This document shows, in pieces, positions 10,502-22,838 of a stretch of DNA of 64,000 bases. The stretch is from Viola odorata (taxonomy: Eukaryota > Streptophyta > Magnoliopsida > Malpighiales > Violaceae), in assembly GCA_963691705.1 (NCBI GenBank), contig OY829539.1, forward strand, positions 16,046,186 to 16,110,185. Direction: 5' to 3'. A model generated the notes under the pieces. It did not search any database, was not told where the DNA came from, and saw nothing but the letters and a program-made list of their open reading frames with translations. The translations under genes were made by a program, and so were the position numbers. Numbering within the stretch: the stretch's first letter is position 1; each line of letters opens with the position of its first letter.

Positions 10502-12829
10502 ATGGTGAAGACTCGTTCTTCAAAATCTGCTGAGGAGGAAAATTCCCAAAAATCTATTGGGGAGGAGAAAATCAATAATACCCCTACTTCTCTTTACACT
10601 TTTCCCCTAGTTCATCGTTTTCTGTCCGATTTCAATGTCAGTTCCCTCAGGGTTACTCCGTTAGTGTTGCTTCTGACCCTCTCCGCCTTAATAGTATATT
10701 GCCTGATAATGGTAGGGTATTGTATGCCAAGTTGTTTGACCATGGGTTTCGGCTTCCCCTTGACCTACTTGTAAAACTGTTACTGGCTGATTCTGACTTG
10801 AATCCGGCTCAACTGAGTCCTAACGCAATTTGCGTTGTCAATGCTTTTGCGGCGTTATGCCGATTCAAAGGGATTGAGTCCCCTTCGTTAGCGTTGCTTC
10901 ATGATATTTTCCAATTGTATTCTCGCAAGGGGGTAATATCAATATCACCCCGCTATGATGATGACTCACTGAAGCCCTTCACTTGGAAACTTATGGGTAT
11001 CGAGTCTTTTGTTCCTCGCTGGAAAGAAGAATTTTTTGTTGTTAACCTGCCCGAGCCTTTGTGGAGAACCGGTTTCAATGAAGAAATTAAAGATGGGGCT
11101 TGGGGTAGCAGAAAACCACTCTCTGAACTGGAGGATAGTTGGCTACAGACGCTGCTCCAAATGGACTTTAGCGTTGACACTCGTAAAGTGGCAAACGGAG
11201 TGGCAGTTACAGAGTGTAAAATCGGTGAGTGTTTACCCTTCTTTCTTCGCGTTGCTGGGAAATGCTAACGCTAACATTTTTTCATGACTATGCAGTGGTT
11301 TCGCCCGGTTGGGAGCCCGAATACATTCGGAGGAAAAAGAGAAGGGAGCAAGCAAGAAGGGACCAAGCTGTTGCCGCCGCTGCTGCTGCTACCGCTGAAG
11401 GTGGGGCTACCAGGGTTACTTTAGCCGCGCCACTTTCTCAAGGAGCTGTCGTCACTGCCGGCACTGTTGAAGCGTCGTCTTCGCAAGCGTGCGTTACAAG
11501 AAGGAAGAGAAGTAAAAAAGCAACCGTCGTACCCCCCGCTCTTTCTCAGGCTATCGCTTCTTCAGAAGTGTCTGCTGGTTTGATTCCTACCGGGATTCCT
11601 TTGGTTTCCCCTTCTGCTCAGGTACCTCTATCTGTTGCCCCTCCTTCTTTCTTCGTTCTTTTGCCGTTTCCGTATTGTATTTCATTTTCTTAGGAAGTTG
11701 GCACCACTTCCACTCATTCTCTTCCTTATGAAGACATGTCATTTGCGAGTGAGCTTGCCGAGCGCCGGAAGAAGGTTCGTTACGACCTTCAAAATAGCCC
11801 CTCGTCATCCGGTGTTAATCCACCATTGACGACTTCCACGGGGGTGGCGGACCTTCCGGGCAGCCTCAAGGTGCTGACCCTGTTATCGATCCCCATGCTT
11901 TTGCTGACTCTCTACTCCATTCTACTTCTGGTGCTGTAGGTTTTAGCTCAGACATGCTAGGTTTTGAGACACTCGGCGGTGGTGAGTTTTTTGTCTCTAC
12001 CGTAGAGGGTTCTACTGACTGCCCTCCTTCTCCTCCTACTCTGTCATTTGTTCCTTTGTCCCCGCTTGCTGCCACGAGGGGCAATTCTACTTCTAACTTG
12101 ATAGTTGGTGTTACTCCGTACGCTCCTCCCAACTTTCCCACTCATCAGGTTAACCTGGGTGGCTTTAGAGAGAAAGCTTTTGAATCCTTAGAGACTGATA
12201 GCGCTGAGGCTGTTCTTGCATCTACATCTCTATTGGCAGCTCGAATAATGTCGCATCAAGGGGAAAAGGATGTATGTTTGGCCGAGAGTCACCAGGGGCG
12301 CATGGATTTCCTTCGCTCTCAAATGTTTTCTTCCTTCTGCCATGCTCATTACATGGATGAGGCTAACGTTATGGAGGCAGCAGACAAACAAAGGGAAATA
12401 GACAGATTAACGACTGAGCGTCAGGGACTTTTGGATGCTGCGACGGCTGCCAAGCAAGAGGCGGAGGGGGCTAAGCAAGAGACTAACGCTGCTAAGTAAG
12501 AGGCGGAGGCTGCCAGGCTCGCGTTAGAGGAAGAAAAATAGAAGGGTGCCGCTCTGAGCGCACGTCTTTCTGAGGAAGAGGCTGGGTTAGTGTCAGAAAG
12601 GTAGAGGAACACTGAATTGGCTGTCGATCTTAGCCTTTCTGCTGAGAAATGCCATTGGTATCTGAAGGAGGGGGCGATGCTTATGTTTGAGGGCTTCATG
12701 CGCCATCACGGAGTAGACCGCCTTCAGATTGACACTCTTGCTGCATATTTTGAGGAGAGATCCTCACATGTGTCCGATGAGGATTTCTACAATGCAAGGC
12801 CGCCAAGCAAAGAGGAAACAACGAGTTAG
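10502..12829 (+). pseudogene. Antisense extra gene B of left Tat copy, three exons, decayed
   Basis: ATG 10502 starts a basic and acidic N-terminus; a frameshift near 10640 leads into the domain frame 10699-11224. The domain has LYAKLFDHGFRLPLDLL, LNPAQLSPNAICVVNAF and PSLALLHDIF, like PF04195, then ISISPRYDDDSLKPF. Introns at 11225-11295 (GTGAGT to GCAG) and 11622-11693 (GTACCT to TTAG) match positions in the right copy. Exon 2 holds a basic run RRKKRREQARR and an Ala-rich stretch. Exon 3 has a frameshift near 11900, an Ala/Glu-rich coiled coil with AAKQEAEGAKQE, and stops near 12499, 12540 and 12603 before the terminal TAG. A multi-exon gene running against pol is consistent with the Tat antisense ORFs. 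Its biochemical role is unknown. Confidence 0.72.
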
Positions 12830-13470
12830 CCGCTCCTTAGGCCTCACACTTTACTTTTTGATTTTTGCTATTGATATGTCTTTGTCTATCCTTGTGAGAA
12901 TATTTTGTAATTCTGACGATATCAACTTTTCTTCAGGCCATTGCTTTTTGTCTATAATTTCTTTGTTGGTCTTGTCTTGTGATATTACTGCCACAACATG
13001 GTTAGTAAACTTCACTACTAAAATCACAATGATGTGGTCATCGTACCTTATGCGGTTAGTCAACCGTTGCGTTTGCATGCACACGCCATTCATGGTTGCA
13101 AAGGTATTTCTGTCTTTAGAGGCTTAGTGCTTCTGTGACAACCACAATGACTCATTTTCTGAGGAAGACTTTTCTGCGGTGTCTCTGCGTGCTCTTTTCT
13201 CAGTTGAGAATCAGGAATTTAATTCTTCATATCGTGTGTCTATCGCTGCATTATCATTATTTCTTTGATGATGTTCCAAAGAACAAATTATTATTATTTC
13301 CACTCATGCTATGTATAGCTTGATGCCGCCCTTTGTTGTTAGGGGGATCACTCAGCCTTGCTAAGTTTGTTCATGATATTGTCGTTGCGATAGAGATATC
13401 TCCCCAGCCCAACTTCACCGGGTATCAACCGCTCGGTTACTAGCTGGGATATCTCTCTTTATTTCAAATG
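12830..13470. other. 3' region of antisense gene B
   Basis: No gene supported. It is T-rich and AT-rich sequence between the gene B stop and the tandem repeats. Confidence 0.5.
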
Positions 13471-13985
13471 CCAACGATCGGCTTGGGGTGTGCCTCGTCT
13501 TAGTGAGCCATCTGATCAGGACTGTCCATCACAAGGATAGGATTTTCACTCCCAAGCGTTGAAACCTCGCGTCCCTGGAGCGTGCCTCATCTTAGTGGTC
13601 CGTCTGTGTGAGCACGGTTGCAACAAGGATAGGATTTTCACTTCCAGGACGGAGTTGCTATCTCCTTAGGGCGTGCCTCATCTTAATGGTCGTCTATGTG
13701 TGAGCACGGCTACCACAAGGATAGAATTTTCACTCCCTAGGATGCCGGGACGTGCCTCGTCTTAATGGGCCGTCTATGTGAGCACGGTTGCCACAAGGAT
13801 AGGATTTTCACTCCCGGGGGCGTTGGGGCGTGCCTCGTCTTAATGGGCCGTCTGTGTTAGCACGGTCGCCACAAGGATAGGATTTTCACTCTCAACGCTG
13901 TTTATGCCAGGGCGTGCCTCGTCTTAGTGAGTTGTCTGATCAGGACCAGCCATCACAAGGATAGGATTTTCACTCCTGGCATTCT
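13470..13985 (-). repeat. ~65-bp tandem repeat of the Tat element, left copy
   Basis: About seven units, each with GCGTGCCTCGTCTTAGTG, GAGCACGG and CCACAAGGATAGGATTTTCA. The array lies just after pol in all three Tat copies (also 18690-19200 and 27376-27705). Unit number differs, so the array is likely unstable. Confidence 0.88.
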
Positions 13986-14076
13986 TCATTATCTGCATAT
14001 TATTGGCCGCAATGTGCACAAGAAATGCCTTTCATTCATGCGTTAGAGCAATGTTAACAATGTCAAACAGGAGAGA

Positions 14077-14790
14077 TTAGCTTCTAGCATGATATAGTTT
14101 CAAACGGGCTATATTCCAGGAGTTTGGTAAGGGGGTACCGTCAAGTGTTTCCAAATGATACGCTCCCTTTCAGATGACGCGGTTGATGCGATATGGCCAG
14201 TCCTAGTTTGGGCTGAGTTTTCCCATGCGTTGCCCTGCCACTCGCTTGTCTCTAAGCACTAAATCTCCCGCTTTAAGCAGTCGCTCTTTGACTTGTCTGT
14301 TATGATATTGCGCCATTTTTCTTTTGTAATGCAAGGTTTTCAAGAGAGCCTCCTCTTGTACCTCTGGTAGCGCATCAAGGTTACCACGTAACCTTTCTTC
14401 ATTTATTTCTTCATTGAAATATGCCACTCGAAGGCTCAGGGTGCCAATTTCTACCGGCGTGACAGCCTTTGTGCCAAAGGCTAACGCAAAGGGGGTTTCT
14501 CCTGTGGTAGTTTTGACGGTCATGCGATAGGCCCACATTACATACGGTAGTTCGTCTGCCCATATCTTTTTAGAACCTTCTAGGTTCATTTTAATGCCAC
14601 TAAGGATACTACGATTGGTCACTTCCGCCTGACCATTGGTTTGCGGGTGTGCTACAGAAGAGAATCTCTATACGATTTGGAATTCCGCGCACTGATTTTT
14701 GAAAAATTGGCTCGTGAATTGCGTTCCGTTGTCGCTGACCAATATGCGAGGTACCCCGAATCACATTATGACTTGATATTTAAAGAAACG
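14077..14790 (-). pseudogene. Tat integrase core and C-terminus, left copy, truncated
   Basis: The single frame begins at the break (14790) with RFFKYQV and continues VSDNGTQF, which holds the second catalytic Asp, then HPQTNGQAE with the catalytic Glu, and ADELPYVMWAYRMT with a C-terminal SH3-like region ending LKLYHAR before TAA at 14077-14079. In-frame stops replace residues at the Arg before FGVPR, before RFSSV, after LSPN (TGG to TAG at 14203) and later near RVI. The N-terminal zinc finger and first Asp are missing, because the sequence stops abruptly where the giant LTR begins. Confidence 0.85.
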
Positions 14791-15718
14791 TGTTGATACT
14801 AGAATTTTGACGCCATTTTTAATTAATTTTAGCATTTCTGTCATTTACTTAATTTACAGTCATTTTTAGTTAATTTACTGTCATTAGCATTCTTTAATTT
14901 TTCATCGCGTTTAGCATCGTCATTATCATCGTCAGCGGTCGAAATAGCATTCTTAATTTTTCGTCGCGTATTTTCATTATTATTATCATTATTATTTTTA
15001 GCCTTAAAAATCACATTTTTAATTATCCGGTAGTCGTTTGCTAGTTTTTTCTTCGTTTTAGGTCATCTCATGATTTTTAGGATTTTTAGTGTTTTAGCGC
15101 ATTTTTTAGTATTTTTATTTTTTATTATTATTTTCATTCGAGCTTTTATTGGACCCGAGTAAGTTCGCTCGGACAATAGCTTGAATTTGAAATGTTTTCC
15201 ATCAACTAGTTGCTAGCTTTTTTTTTCCGTTTCCAACGGTCTATAACATTTTGTGTAATTTTCGGCGTAACGTCATTATTTTTCAGTCCGAACGTTTCAC
15301 GTTTTTGAACGCGAAAATAAACACGTTAAACGAGAAATTCTCATCATTCGCTGTAGACGGTTAAACCCGTCGTATTTTTCTCTACGCTCTGGTACCTTCG
15401 GTTCGGAAAGTTTGAACGTTTGCTCGAGGCCATTTAAATAAGATAAAGGGCTATTTAATCATGGTCGTTGATCTGGTCAACCAAGAAAAGTAAACCAGAT
15501 CAACGGCCCTTGAATTAAGTGTGCATGGCACACGTGAATAGCGTAGGCGCCAGCAAACAGTGGAGCAGGCCACCGAGCAGCCTGCTCCGACGTCCTGTCC
15601 CGTCAACGGTCGCTTCTCCTCAGCCCTAGCTCCGCCAGCACCACAACCTAGACCCGCCAGGGCGACAAATCGGCCTCCACGCCCAGCGCCGCGCCTCAAA
15701 GCCACGCGATCCTTGGCC

Positions 15719-15726
15719 TATAAATA
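15719..15726 (+). promoter_or_regulatory. TATA box of LTR2
   Basis: TATAAATA at the position homologous to 429-436 of LTR1, followed downstream by GGGCCAAGCCCA and GGGCCAGG motifs as in LTR1. Confidence 0.55.
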
Positions 15727-16379
15727 CGAAGCTCCTTTCAACGTTTCAAGGGCACCAAATCCGCAAGAAATCCTTGCTTCTTCTCCCTCTGATCAATCGC
15801 TCATTTAGAGCGATAATCGTCCAGTTCAAAGTTTAGGTAAGGGAGCTTTCTCTCTCTAGCCTATTTTCTTTTTTTTCAAGCATTTTCTTCTTTAATTCAT
15901 TTGGCTTGATCTTGAGCAGATAATTTGCTTGTTTTTGTGTCATTAATTCATGTGCATGATGTAGATTAAATACACGTTTTCAATTTAAGAAATCATTAGC
16001 TAGATTGTGGGAATTAATTAATTTTCGATAATTAACAGTTTTTGTCGATGTTTTGAAATAAAATCCGGGCTTCATACGGTCGAGACGTCGTCGAGAAGAT
16101 GAGCGTCTCGGTACGAGGATCGCGAGAAACGGACGCAGCTAGCCGGAGCTTGGCCGCCGGTGCTACAAGGAAAGGGACGATGAATAGTGCCCTATTCACG
16201 TCCAAGGTGATGGGCCAAGCCCATCACCGTCCTTTCCTTTTTTCATGGGCCAGGCACTATTCCTGGCCCATTTTCCATTTTCCTTTCATTTTTTTAGTTG
16301 GGCCCAGCCCATTTTCATTTCTTTCCGAGATTTCGGATCACGCATTTTCGTAAAAATATTTCGTATGCTTCGTATGATT

Positions 16380-17150
16380 ATTTTTCTATCAACTGTTTTA
16401 ATTTTCTGTAATATCAACTACTTTAATTTTCTGCAATATCAACTACTCTAATTTTTCGCAAGCTGCTGGAAATTCTTCCGCAACATCAACTATTTTAATT
16501 TTCTGTAATATCAACTGTTTTAATTTTCTGCAATATCAACTGCTTTAACTTTTCGCAAGCTGCTGGAAATTCTTCCGCAACATCAACTGTTTTAATTTTC
16601 TGTAATATCAATTGTTTTAATTTTCTGCAATATCAACTGCTTTAATTTTTCGCAAGCTGCTGGAAATTCTTCCGCAATTTATCAACTGTTTTATTTTTTG
16701 CAAATATCAACTGTTTTATTTTCTGCAAATATCAATTGTTTTATTTTTCTGCAATATCAAACTGCTTATTTTCTGCAAATATCCAACTGCTTATTTTCTG
16801 CATTATCAACCTGTTTTATTTTCTGCAAATCATCAACTGTTTTAATTCCCTGTAAATCGTCAACTACATTTAATTTTTTGCCACTTATCAAAACAGCATT
16901 TAATTTTCATATGCGTTAAATCCATCATTTTTCGCATGCAATCAACTCAGCATTTAAATTTCGTATACGTCAAATAAATCATTTCTCGCATGCAATCAAC
17001 TCAGCATTTAGTTTTCGTATGCGTCAAATTCATTATTCTCGCATGCAATCAACTGTCATCATTTATTTTCCTGCACTTATCAAACTCCACATTTAATTCT
17101 CGTATGCGTAAAATCCATCATTTTTCGTATGCAATCAACTATCATTTAAA
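16380..17150 (+). repeat. AT-rich tandem arrays of LTR2
   Basis: This is a shorter version of the LTR1 arrays: units with TTTAATTTTCTGCAATATCAAC and GCAAGCTGCTGGAAATTCTT to 16860, then CGTATGCGT and TCGCATGCAATCAAC units. Copy number and unit length differ from LTR1, showing array turnover since the LTRs separated. Confidence 0.8.
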
Positions 17151-17872
17151 TTTTTGCACTCATAAAATTGCTTATTTATTTATCAAGCTATCGCTAACAC
17201 TCTCACTTTGTAGGTTTTAATTTCAAGCTTCGCTTGAAAGTCCGCCTTTCGCTCCCTTTTATTTATTCAACGCTTTTTGTAAATATCAATCGTACGCATG
17301 ATATATAAAACTGCTAGAATAAAATCAACCCACATGAACAACGTGTTTAAAGATTTGCTTAAAATGCCATGCTCATATGATTTTAAATTCTCGCTTATAT
17401 TGACTGCATGTACATGGGGACTTTCGATCCCACATCAGTTTATCATTTCAAAAACCTTTCATTTAATCTGTACTCTGCTAAGCTATCCATGATAGAATCA
17501 CGTAGTAATTAATTTAATCATGCATTGGCCCGATGATGAAATAAGAGGGCGCTCATTCAGTCTTACGGAAAATTCAGTCCCATCACGATACGGTCAGGAA
17601 TAATCAATCGATCTTGATAAACGGTAACCCCGTTAGAAAGATTTTTTATTATTATTCCTTAACGGTCACAATCATAGAAAAGACTAAAGTGACGATTCCT
17701 CTGAGGGCCCCTTTTAAAAAAAATAAATTTTTATCAAACACCTTTTTAAACACCTCTCTCATCAACCGGTAACCGTTTTCGGATGTGACTCGGGTGCCTA
17801 ACACCTTCCCGAGACCATAATACGACCCCGAACCTTTGTCTGGGGTCCAGACCTCTTTTTTGTGCCTTTATC

Positions 17873-18589
17873 TGGCGTTTCTTCAAACACCAAGTTATCA
17901 TGCGATTCGGCGTACCCCGTGTGCTTGTCAGCGATAACGGAACGCAATTCACCAGCCAATTCTTCAGAGACCAGTGCGTGGAGTTCGGAATCGAGCAAAG
18001 GTTCTCTTTTGTGGCTTATCCGCAGACCAATGGTCAGGCTGAGGTGAAAAATCGAGCCATCCTTAACGGTGTTAAGAAGAACCTAGAAGGATCCGAAAAT
18101 AAGTGGGCAGATGAGCTGCCGTATGTGATGTGGGCATACCGCATGACCACGAAAACCAGCACGGGAGAAACACCATTCGCACTGGCTTTCGGTACTGAAG
18201 TCGTCACACTCGTGGAGATTGGTACTATGAGCTTACGAGTGGCTTGTTTCAGAGAAGAGTTGAATGAGGAAAGGTTGCGTGCGAATCTTGATGCGCTGCC
18301 GAAATTGCAAGAAGAAGCTCTCCTGAAAATGTTACACTATAAGCAAAAGATGGCATGTTATCACAATAGGCGCATCAAAGAACGGCTACTGAAAGAAGGT
18401 GACCTGGTACTCAGGGACCAGCGAGCAACCGATCAACGCAGGGGAAAGCTCAGCCCAAACTAGGAGGGGCCATACCGCGTTACCCGTATTGTCGGGAGGG
18501 GAGCGTATCATCTGGAGACACTCGACGGTACCCCCTTACCTAACTCTTGGAATATTGCTCATTTAAAATTATATCATGCTAGACTCTGA
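17873..18589 (+). pseudogene. Tat integrase core and C-terminus, right copy
   Basis: The open frame runs from the break through VSDNGTQF (second catalytic Asp), YPQTNGQAE (catalytic Glu) and ADELPYVMWAYRMT to a TAG at 18461-18463, then continues in the same frame EGPYRVTRIVG to TGA 18587-18589. The TAG replaces the Trp that the third copy retains (NWEGPYYV), and the left copy has the same Trp-to-TAG change. The zinc finger and first Asp are absent. It is otherwise the best preserved of the three integrase C-termini. Confidence 0.88.
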
Positions 18590-18689
18590 TTTATTTATGC
18601 ACGTTTTACTAACGCCAGCCCTAACCTGTGCTAACGCTCGAATAATGAGCTTTCTTGTGTTTTGTGGCTGCGTGTGTATGTGCAGATGA

Positions 18690-19200
18690 TAAAGAGAGGT
18701 TGCCAGGAGTGGAAATTCCTATCCTTGTGATGACCGGTCTTGATCCACCGACTCACTAAGTGAGGGCACGCCCTGGCACACCTAATATGTAACGTTGGGA
18801 GTGAAAAGTCCTATCCTTGTGGTAGCCACGTGTGGGGCCATAAGACGAGGCACGTCCCGACACCCCCGGGAGTGAAAAGTCCTACCCTTGTGATGGCCTG
18901 TCCTGATCAGACGACTCACTAAGTGAGGGCACGCCCCGGGATTCCTGAAGGTGAAAAGCCCAATCCTTATGACAACCGTTCTCGTGGAGACGGCTCGTTA
19001 AGGAGAGGCACACCCCAAGGAGATAGTAACTCCATTTTGGAAGTGAAAATCCTATCCTTATGACCGGGCTGATATAGGCAGCTCATTAAGTGAGGGAACG
19101 ATTCCGGGATGTGAGGATAACGCCGAAAGTGAAAAATCCTAACTTGGTGATGACCTGTCCTGATCAGACGACTCACTAAGGAGAGGCACTTTCTGGCCGA
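18690..19200 (+). repeat. ~65-bp tandem repeat of the Tat element, right copy
   Basis: About seven units in the reverse orientation to the left copy, with GAGTGAAAAGTCCTATCCTTG and GACTCACTAAGTGAGGGCACG cores. Confidence 0.85.
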
Positions 19201-19830
19201 TCGTGGTAACGTGGAAATGCGAAGAATCGTGAAATCCCAGCGAGTAACCAGATGTGGAATCCCTGGTGAAGTGAGCTGGTTGAGAAAGAGATAACGAGCG
19301 ACACCTGTGCCCTAGAATGGCGGTGGATTGGCTCCTACGGGAAACTCGTGTCTGTTATCGCATATCTCTTACTAATAACTATTAATCGAGAGTGTGCAGG
19401 ATATCTCTGACTGACGGAAATCGCAACGCTCGAGGCGATAGAAGGATTGCGCGATCCATCAGCAAAATAGACGTAAGGGCAATCACGTTGATTTTTGCAT
19501 AATTTGGAGAACAGGGCCTAAAGACCCTATTCGTTATCTCTTTTAATCGAGGGAAGGAAGGACGCTTCCTCTTGAAGGAGTGTCATCTTTGATGAGGCAG
19601 AACAGTGGTAAAATTGAACTTGGCAAAGATCGTCAGCGTAACCAGGATAATAAGGGCACGACGGTCATGCTACGAGAAATTCTAAGGAAAAGAAAAACAA
19701 CAACAAAGGAAACCAATACCATGGTCGTGCCGTTGTTTAAACACCCACGAAGGGTCGCAAAAATATACAAAAGATGGACAAAAAGGGATAACGCTCAATC
19801 CTCACAAAAGAAGGGGCGATAATACCCTAG
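19201..19830. other. Spacer between tandem repeats and antisense gene B
   Basis: No gene supported. A short Lys/Arg-rich plus-strand frame at 19580-19822 has no recognised homology and no counterpart seen in the left copy. Confidence 0.45.
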
Positions 19831-22258
19831 CTACGACTGGTTCCCTGAACTCTCCTTCCCCGGGTAGCCCTCCACTCTGGCTAAGCGAAAGCTCTCATCA
19901 TTAAGATCAGAGGAATTCTGCAAAAAGACGTCAGAAACGGCGCCACCTTGGTAAAATTCTTCCCCATGAATCTCCAAAAAGCAGTCGGCCATGATAGAAG
20001 CAGTCTTTTCAATATACCACCGACACTTGATGGCTGTCTCTTTCTCAAGTGTCATTTTCTCTCCTGCCAAGGTTCCGCTCTCTTCCGCTAAGGCTGCTTT
20101 CTCTCCCTCGAGAGCGATACTCTTTGACCATTCAGCTGACAAAGCGGCGTTAGAAGCGGCCAACTGTTCCTTCGCCTCTCTTGCCTCCTCTTTGGCTGCT
20201 TCCATGGCCCTCATACATCTGTCTCGCTCTTCCAACAAACTTTGTTTCTCCTCTTGCTCCTTTGAAAGCTTGTCTGTGGAAGCGGCAAGGGCAGCCGTCC
20301 TTTCTGACACGCGTTTCGTATAGTGATGAAAATGGAGGAGACTGGTAAAAAGGGTAGAGCGCAGCAAGTCAACTTGCTCTTTATCTCCCTCAGCGGCAAA
20401 AGTGCTTCGTTCCTCGGGAGACGTTAGCATATGGGCAGCCAATAATGAAGCGGTGACAGCTGAGTTATCGCCTCCCATAGCCGCGATTCCTGAACTACGC
20501 AGCGTAGTCATATCCACTTGATGAGTGATAGGCCTAGTGGCGTCATACGAGCTTACATCAGCCAGAAGGTTGGACACTATTGTTCCCTCTCTAAACCGCT
20601 TAAGCGCGGAAGCATCGGAAGGAACAAAGACCACGGCGGCAGGAGAGGGAGGCTGGTTAGAAGCGGAACCTCCTTGGGGCCCAAATGTTTCATGAGGTTG
20701 ATAGGAGGAGAAGCCCGACAAGTCGTCATTATAGACCACGTTAGAAGAATAACGAGGTACTTCCGAACCAAACGAAGGCAGAGAAGTCTCAAAGGGCCCA
20801 GGAATGGCCATGTTCTAAAAAATGCTAGCAGTCTGCCCCGGAGGAGGTGCAGCAGAGTCAAGGACAATTTAAGGCCTCTCCTCGACATCAGTTTGACTCG
20901 AGGACAGGCTCGTATCTGCTCCATTGGGCCTCTGCCTCTTCCTTGGTTGAGTCAGAATACGCCTCAAATCCATATTGCCTCGCGATAGTGAAGGAGTAGA
21001 GGCACCAGAAGTATCCTGTAAAGAAAATCAATTGCTAGAAATGAGAAACAAAAGAAAATACAGAAAGACATTGAAAAATAACATAAGAAATATAAGGAAG
21101 CGTTCACAATTACCATCTCAGCGATAGACGCTTCTGAAGAACCGGCCATATCCAAAGAGGGCGGAATTGATGGCTGGAGGGTGGCAACGCTTTTTGTTCT
21201 CCTTTTCTTTTTCCCTTTAGCAGAAGCCCTGGGAGCAACTGACCGAACAGGAAGAGCAGCAACTGTTATGACAGGAATGCCAGCAGGAATATTGTCGGTT
21301 TCCTCGTCAACCGAAGCAGAAGACATTCGAGGAAGAATCGAAACAGCAGCAGGTGGAACAACTGAAGTGGTGGCGATATCAACAGTCGCGGCCATTTGTT
21401 CAACCACCCCCGTTTGTCGAAGCCTCCTCAAGCGTCTCCTAACGCTCTCGGGAATGTACTTGGGATCAGTTGCTGCAAAAGCATAAGACAACATTAGCGT
21501 TAGTACCAATGCTGAAAATCAGGAAAAATGACGCGATACTCATGTCTAATGCAGGCTTGGATATCGGCCCCGCAGGCCAGAAGGCGGGTATGAACGCTGA
21601 TTTCCAGTTCGAGTAACTTATCAAACTAGTCTTGCTCTGTCTCGGTAAGGGCCTCCCGGCGCTAAGCGCTGTCCTTGACACCCTAGTTGAAGCCAGACCG
21701 CCACCAAGGATCCGAAAGTTTGGGAGTCTCAATAACAAAAAATTGCTCTTTCCATTTATCAATGAAAGACTCTAAATGAAGGAGTTTCCAGGTAAAATTC
21801 TTGAGCGAATCATCATCATAACGGGGCGATATTGCTACCACGCCCCGACGATTATTCATCTAAAACAAAGATTTGAGTAATGCAAGGGAAGGAGAGGTAA
21901 TCCCCTTGTACTTGCAGAGTTCTAGAAAGGCATAAACGCCGCAGTACTCATTCGGAGCCAATTGAACAGGGCTCAGATCCAGAGAAGTAAGCAACTCTTG
22001 GATAAAAGGGTCGACCGAAAACCGAAAACCGTAGCGAAACATCTGGGCATACAAGATTCTATGTTTGCCAGTCAAAATGTTGTTCAGGCGTAAAGACTTA
22101 GGGGCAACAGAAACCTCGAAGCCCTCGAGGATGTTAGCACCGTGATTGGTTAAAAGTTTATGAAGGATGGTAGAAGAAGTAATACAACTGGCTATACTGT
22201 CTAATTTTTCCTCATCAATCGATTTGGAACCAAAAGCATGAGTTTTTCTTTTACCCAT
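19831..22258 (-). pseudogene. Antisense extra gene B of right Tat copy, three exons, nearly readable
   Basis: ATG at 22258 (MGKRKTHAFG) opens exon 1, with domain blocks LYAQMFRYGFRFSVDPF, LSPVQLAPNEYCGVYAF and PSLALLKSLF resembling PF04195. A TAG at 21860-21862 interrupts, then NNRRGVVAISPRYDDDSL continues, with further stops near 21600-21680. Introns are 21539-21473 (GTATCG to GCAG) and 21113-21016 (GTAATT to ACAG), at the positions of the left copy. Exon 2 has RRRLRRLRQ and GKKKRRTKS basic runs. Exon 3 has two stops before MAIPGPF at 20811 and then an open 326-codon stretch with a coiled coil around residues 165-275, ending at 19831. Possible roles in RNA or protein binding are inference only. 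Confidence 0.75.
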
Positions 22259-22426
22259 GGAGGAAAAAGAAAATAGATGAAGAAGATAGCAAAAGGAATA
22301 AAGAAGTACCTTTTTTGGGAAGAAATCGAAGTACCCAGGAGATGAAAACCAAAAATGCAAGATGATTCTAGAAGATACAGAGAAAGCAGGTTTTCGGAAG
22401 TGGAAAAAAGAAACAAAGTGTTGGGT

Positions 22427-22433
22427 TTTATAA
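22427..22433 (-). promoter_or_regulatory. TATA box of antisense gene B (right)
   Basis: On the minus strand, TATAAAA within CTTAGGGTTATAAAACCC lies 170 bases before the gene B ATG, matching the left copy's spacing of 172. Confidence 0.65.
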
Positions 22434-22838
22434 CCCTAAGGGTCTAAGAGAAATGACTACTGGAATAGTCGTCACGCGCGTGACAGGCGTGAAGCAATGA
22501 GTACAACTCTAGAAAAGTGAGAAGACACTTTGATTCTATCAAATCACGCTAGCCCTAGCATCCTGATGAGCAGACACGTGTCTCTGAACCATCCTGATCC
22601 CTCGCTCACATTAATGAGGGGATCCTGAGCATTAAATGCTCCGAAAAGCAGAATTACTTTATCAAAAAGAGGTCAAGCATGATGACGTAATCAACGAGAT
22701 AACGCCAAGAAGTGAATTAATTATTATCCAGAGCGGAATGACAGTCGTTATTATGCGAGTGCTATCAATTATTACAAGCTGAATGAAACCAATGTTTGAA
22801 GAAAAATAAAAATACTCTCGAGTGCTGCCTTACGCCAA
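22434..22838. other. Intergenic spacer between genes B and A, right copy
   Basis: No gene seen. It holds the upstream region of gene B and the downstream region of gene A, with AGACACGTGTCT around 22570 as a G-box-like ACGTG site. Confidence 0.45.

Larger units (their letters stand above)
6130..14790 (-). mobile_element. Left Tat-lineage retrotransposon copy, 5'-truncated at the integrase
   Basis: Read on the minus strand, the order is integrase core and C-terminus (14790-14077), ~65-bp tandem repeats, then genes B, A and C antisense to pol. The order and spacing match the copy at 17873-25870: gene B ends 1961 bases from the integrase break here and 1960 there, and gene A ends 4942 versus 4968 bases away. 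Much of the difference in the distance to gene C comes from a 479-base hAT-like insertion at 7000. Homology to the right copy fades left of about 6130, and no 3' LTR is visible. Confidence 0.75.
14791..17870 (+). mobile_element. Giant Ogre-type LTR, truncated at its 3' end (LTR2)
   Basis: It starts TGTTGATACT, similar to the start TGTTGATACC of the solo LTR at 42923. It aligns with LTR1 from 15317 on. It stops at TGTGCCTTTA, where LTR1 still has about 180 bases to its GCGACA end. The left flank is a minus-strand integrase and the right flank a plus-strand integrase of the same family. There is no polypurine tract before it and no matching direct target duplication, so it is neither a normal 3' LTR nor a clean solo LTR. 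Confidence 0.8.

Noticed and set aside
13470..13985. CRISPR-like array, because of regular ~65-bp repeats
   Set aside because: The units are contiguous and imperfect with no unique spacers, and the context is a plant retrotransposon 3' region.
14791..17870. LTR2 as the 3' LTR partner of LTR1 in one intact element
   Set aside because: No polypurine tract precedes it, it is flanked directly by integrase sequence of another family on both sides, and it lacks its last ~180 bases.
19580..19822. Short Lys/Arg-rich plus-strand ORF
   Set aside because: No homology recognised, no counterpart in the left Tat copy, and composition follows an A-rich stretch.
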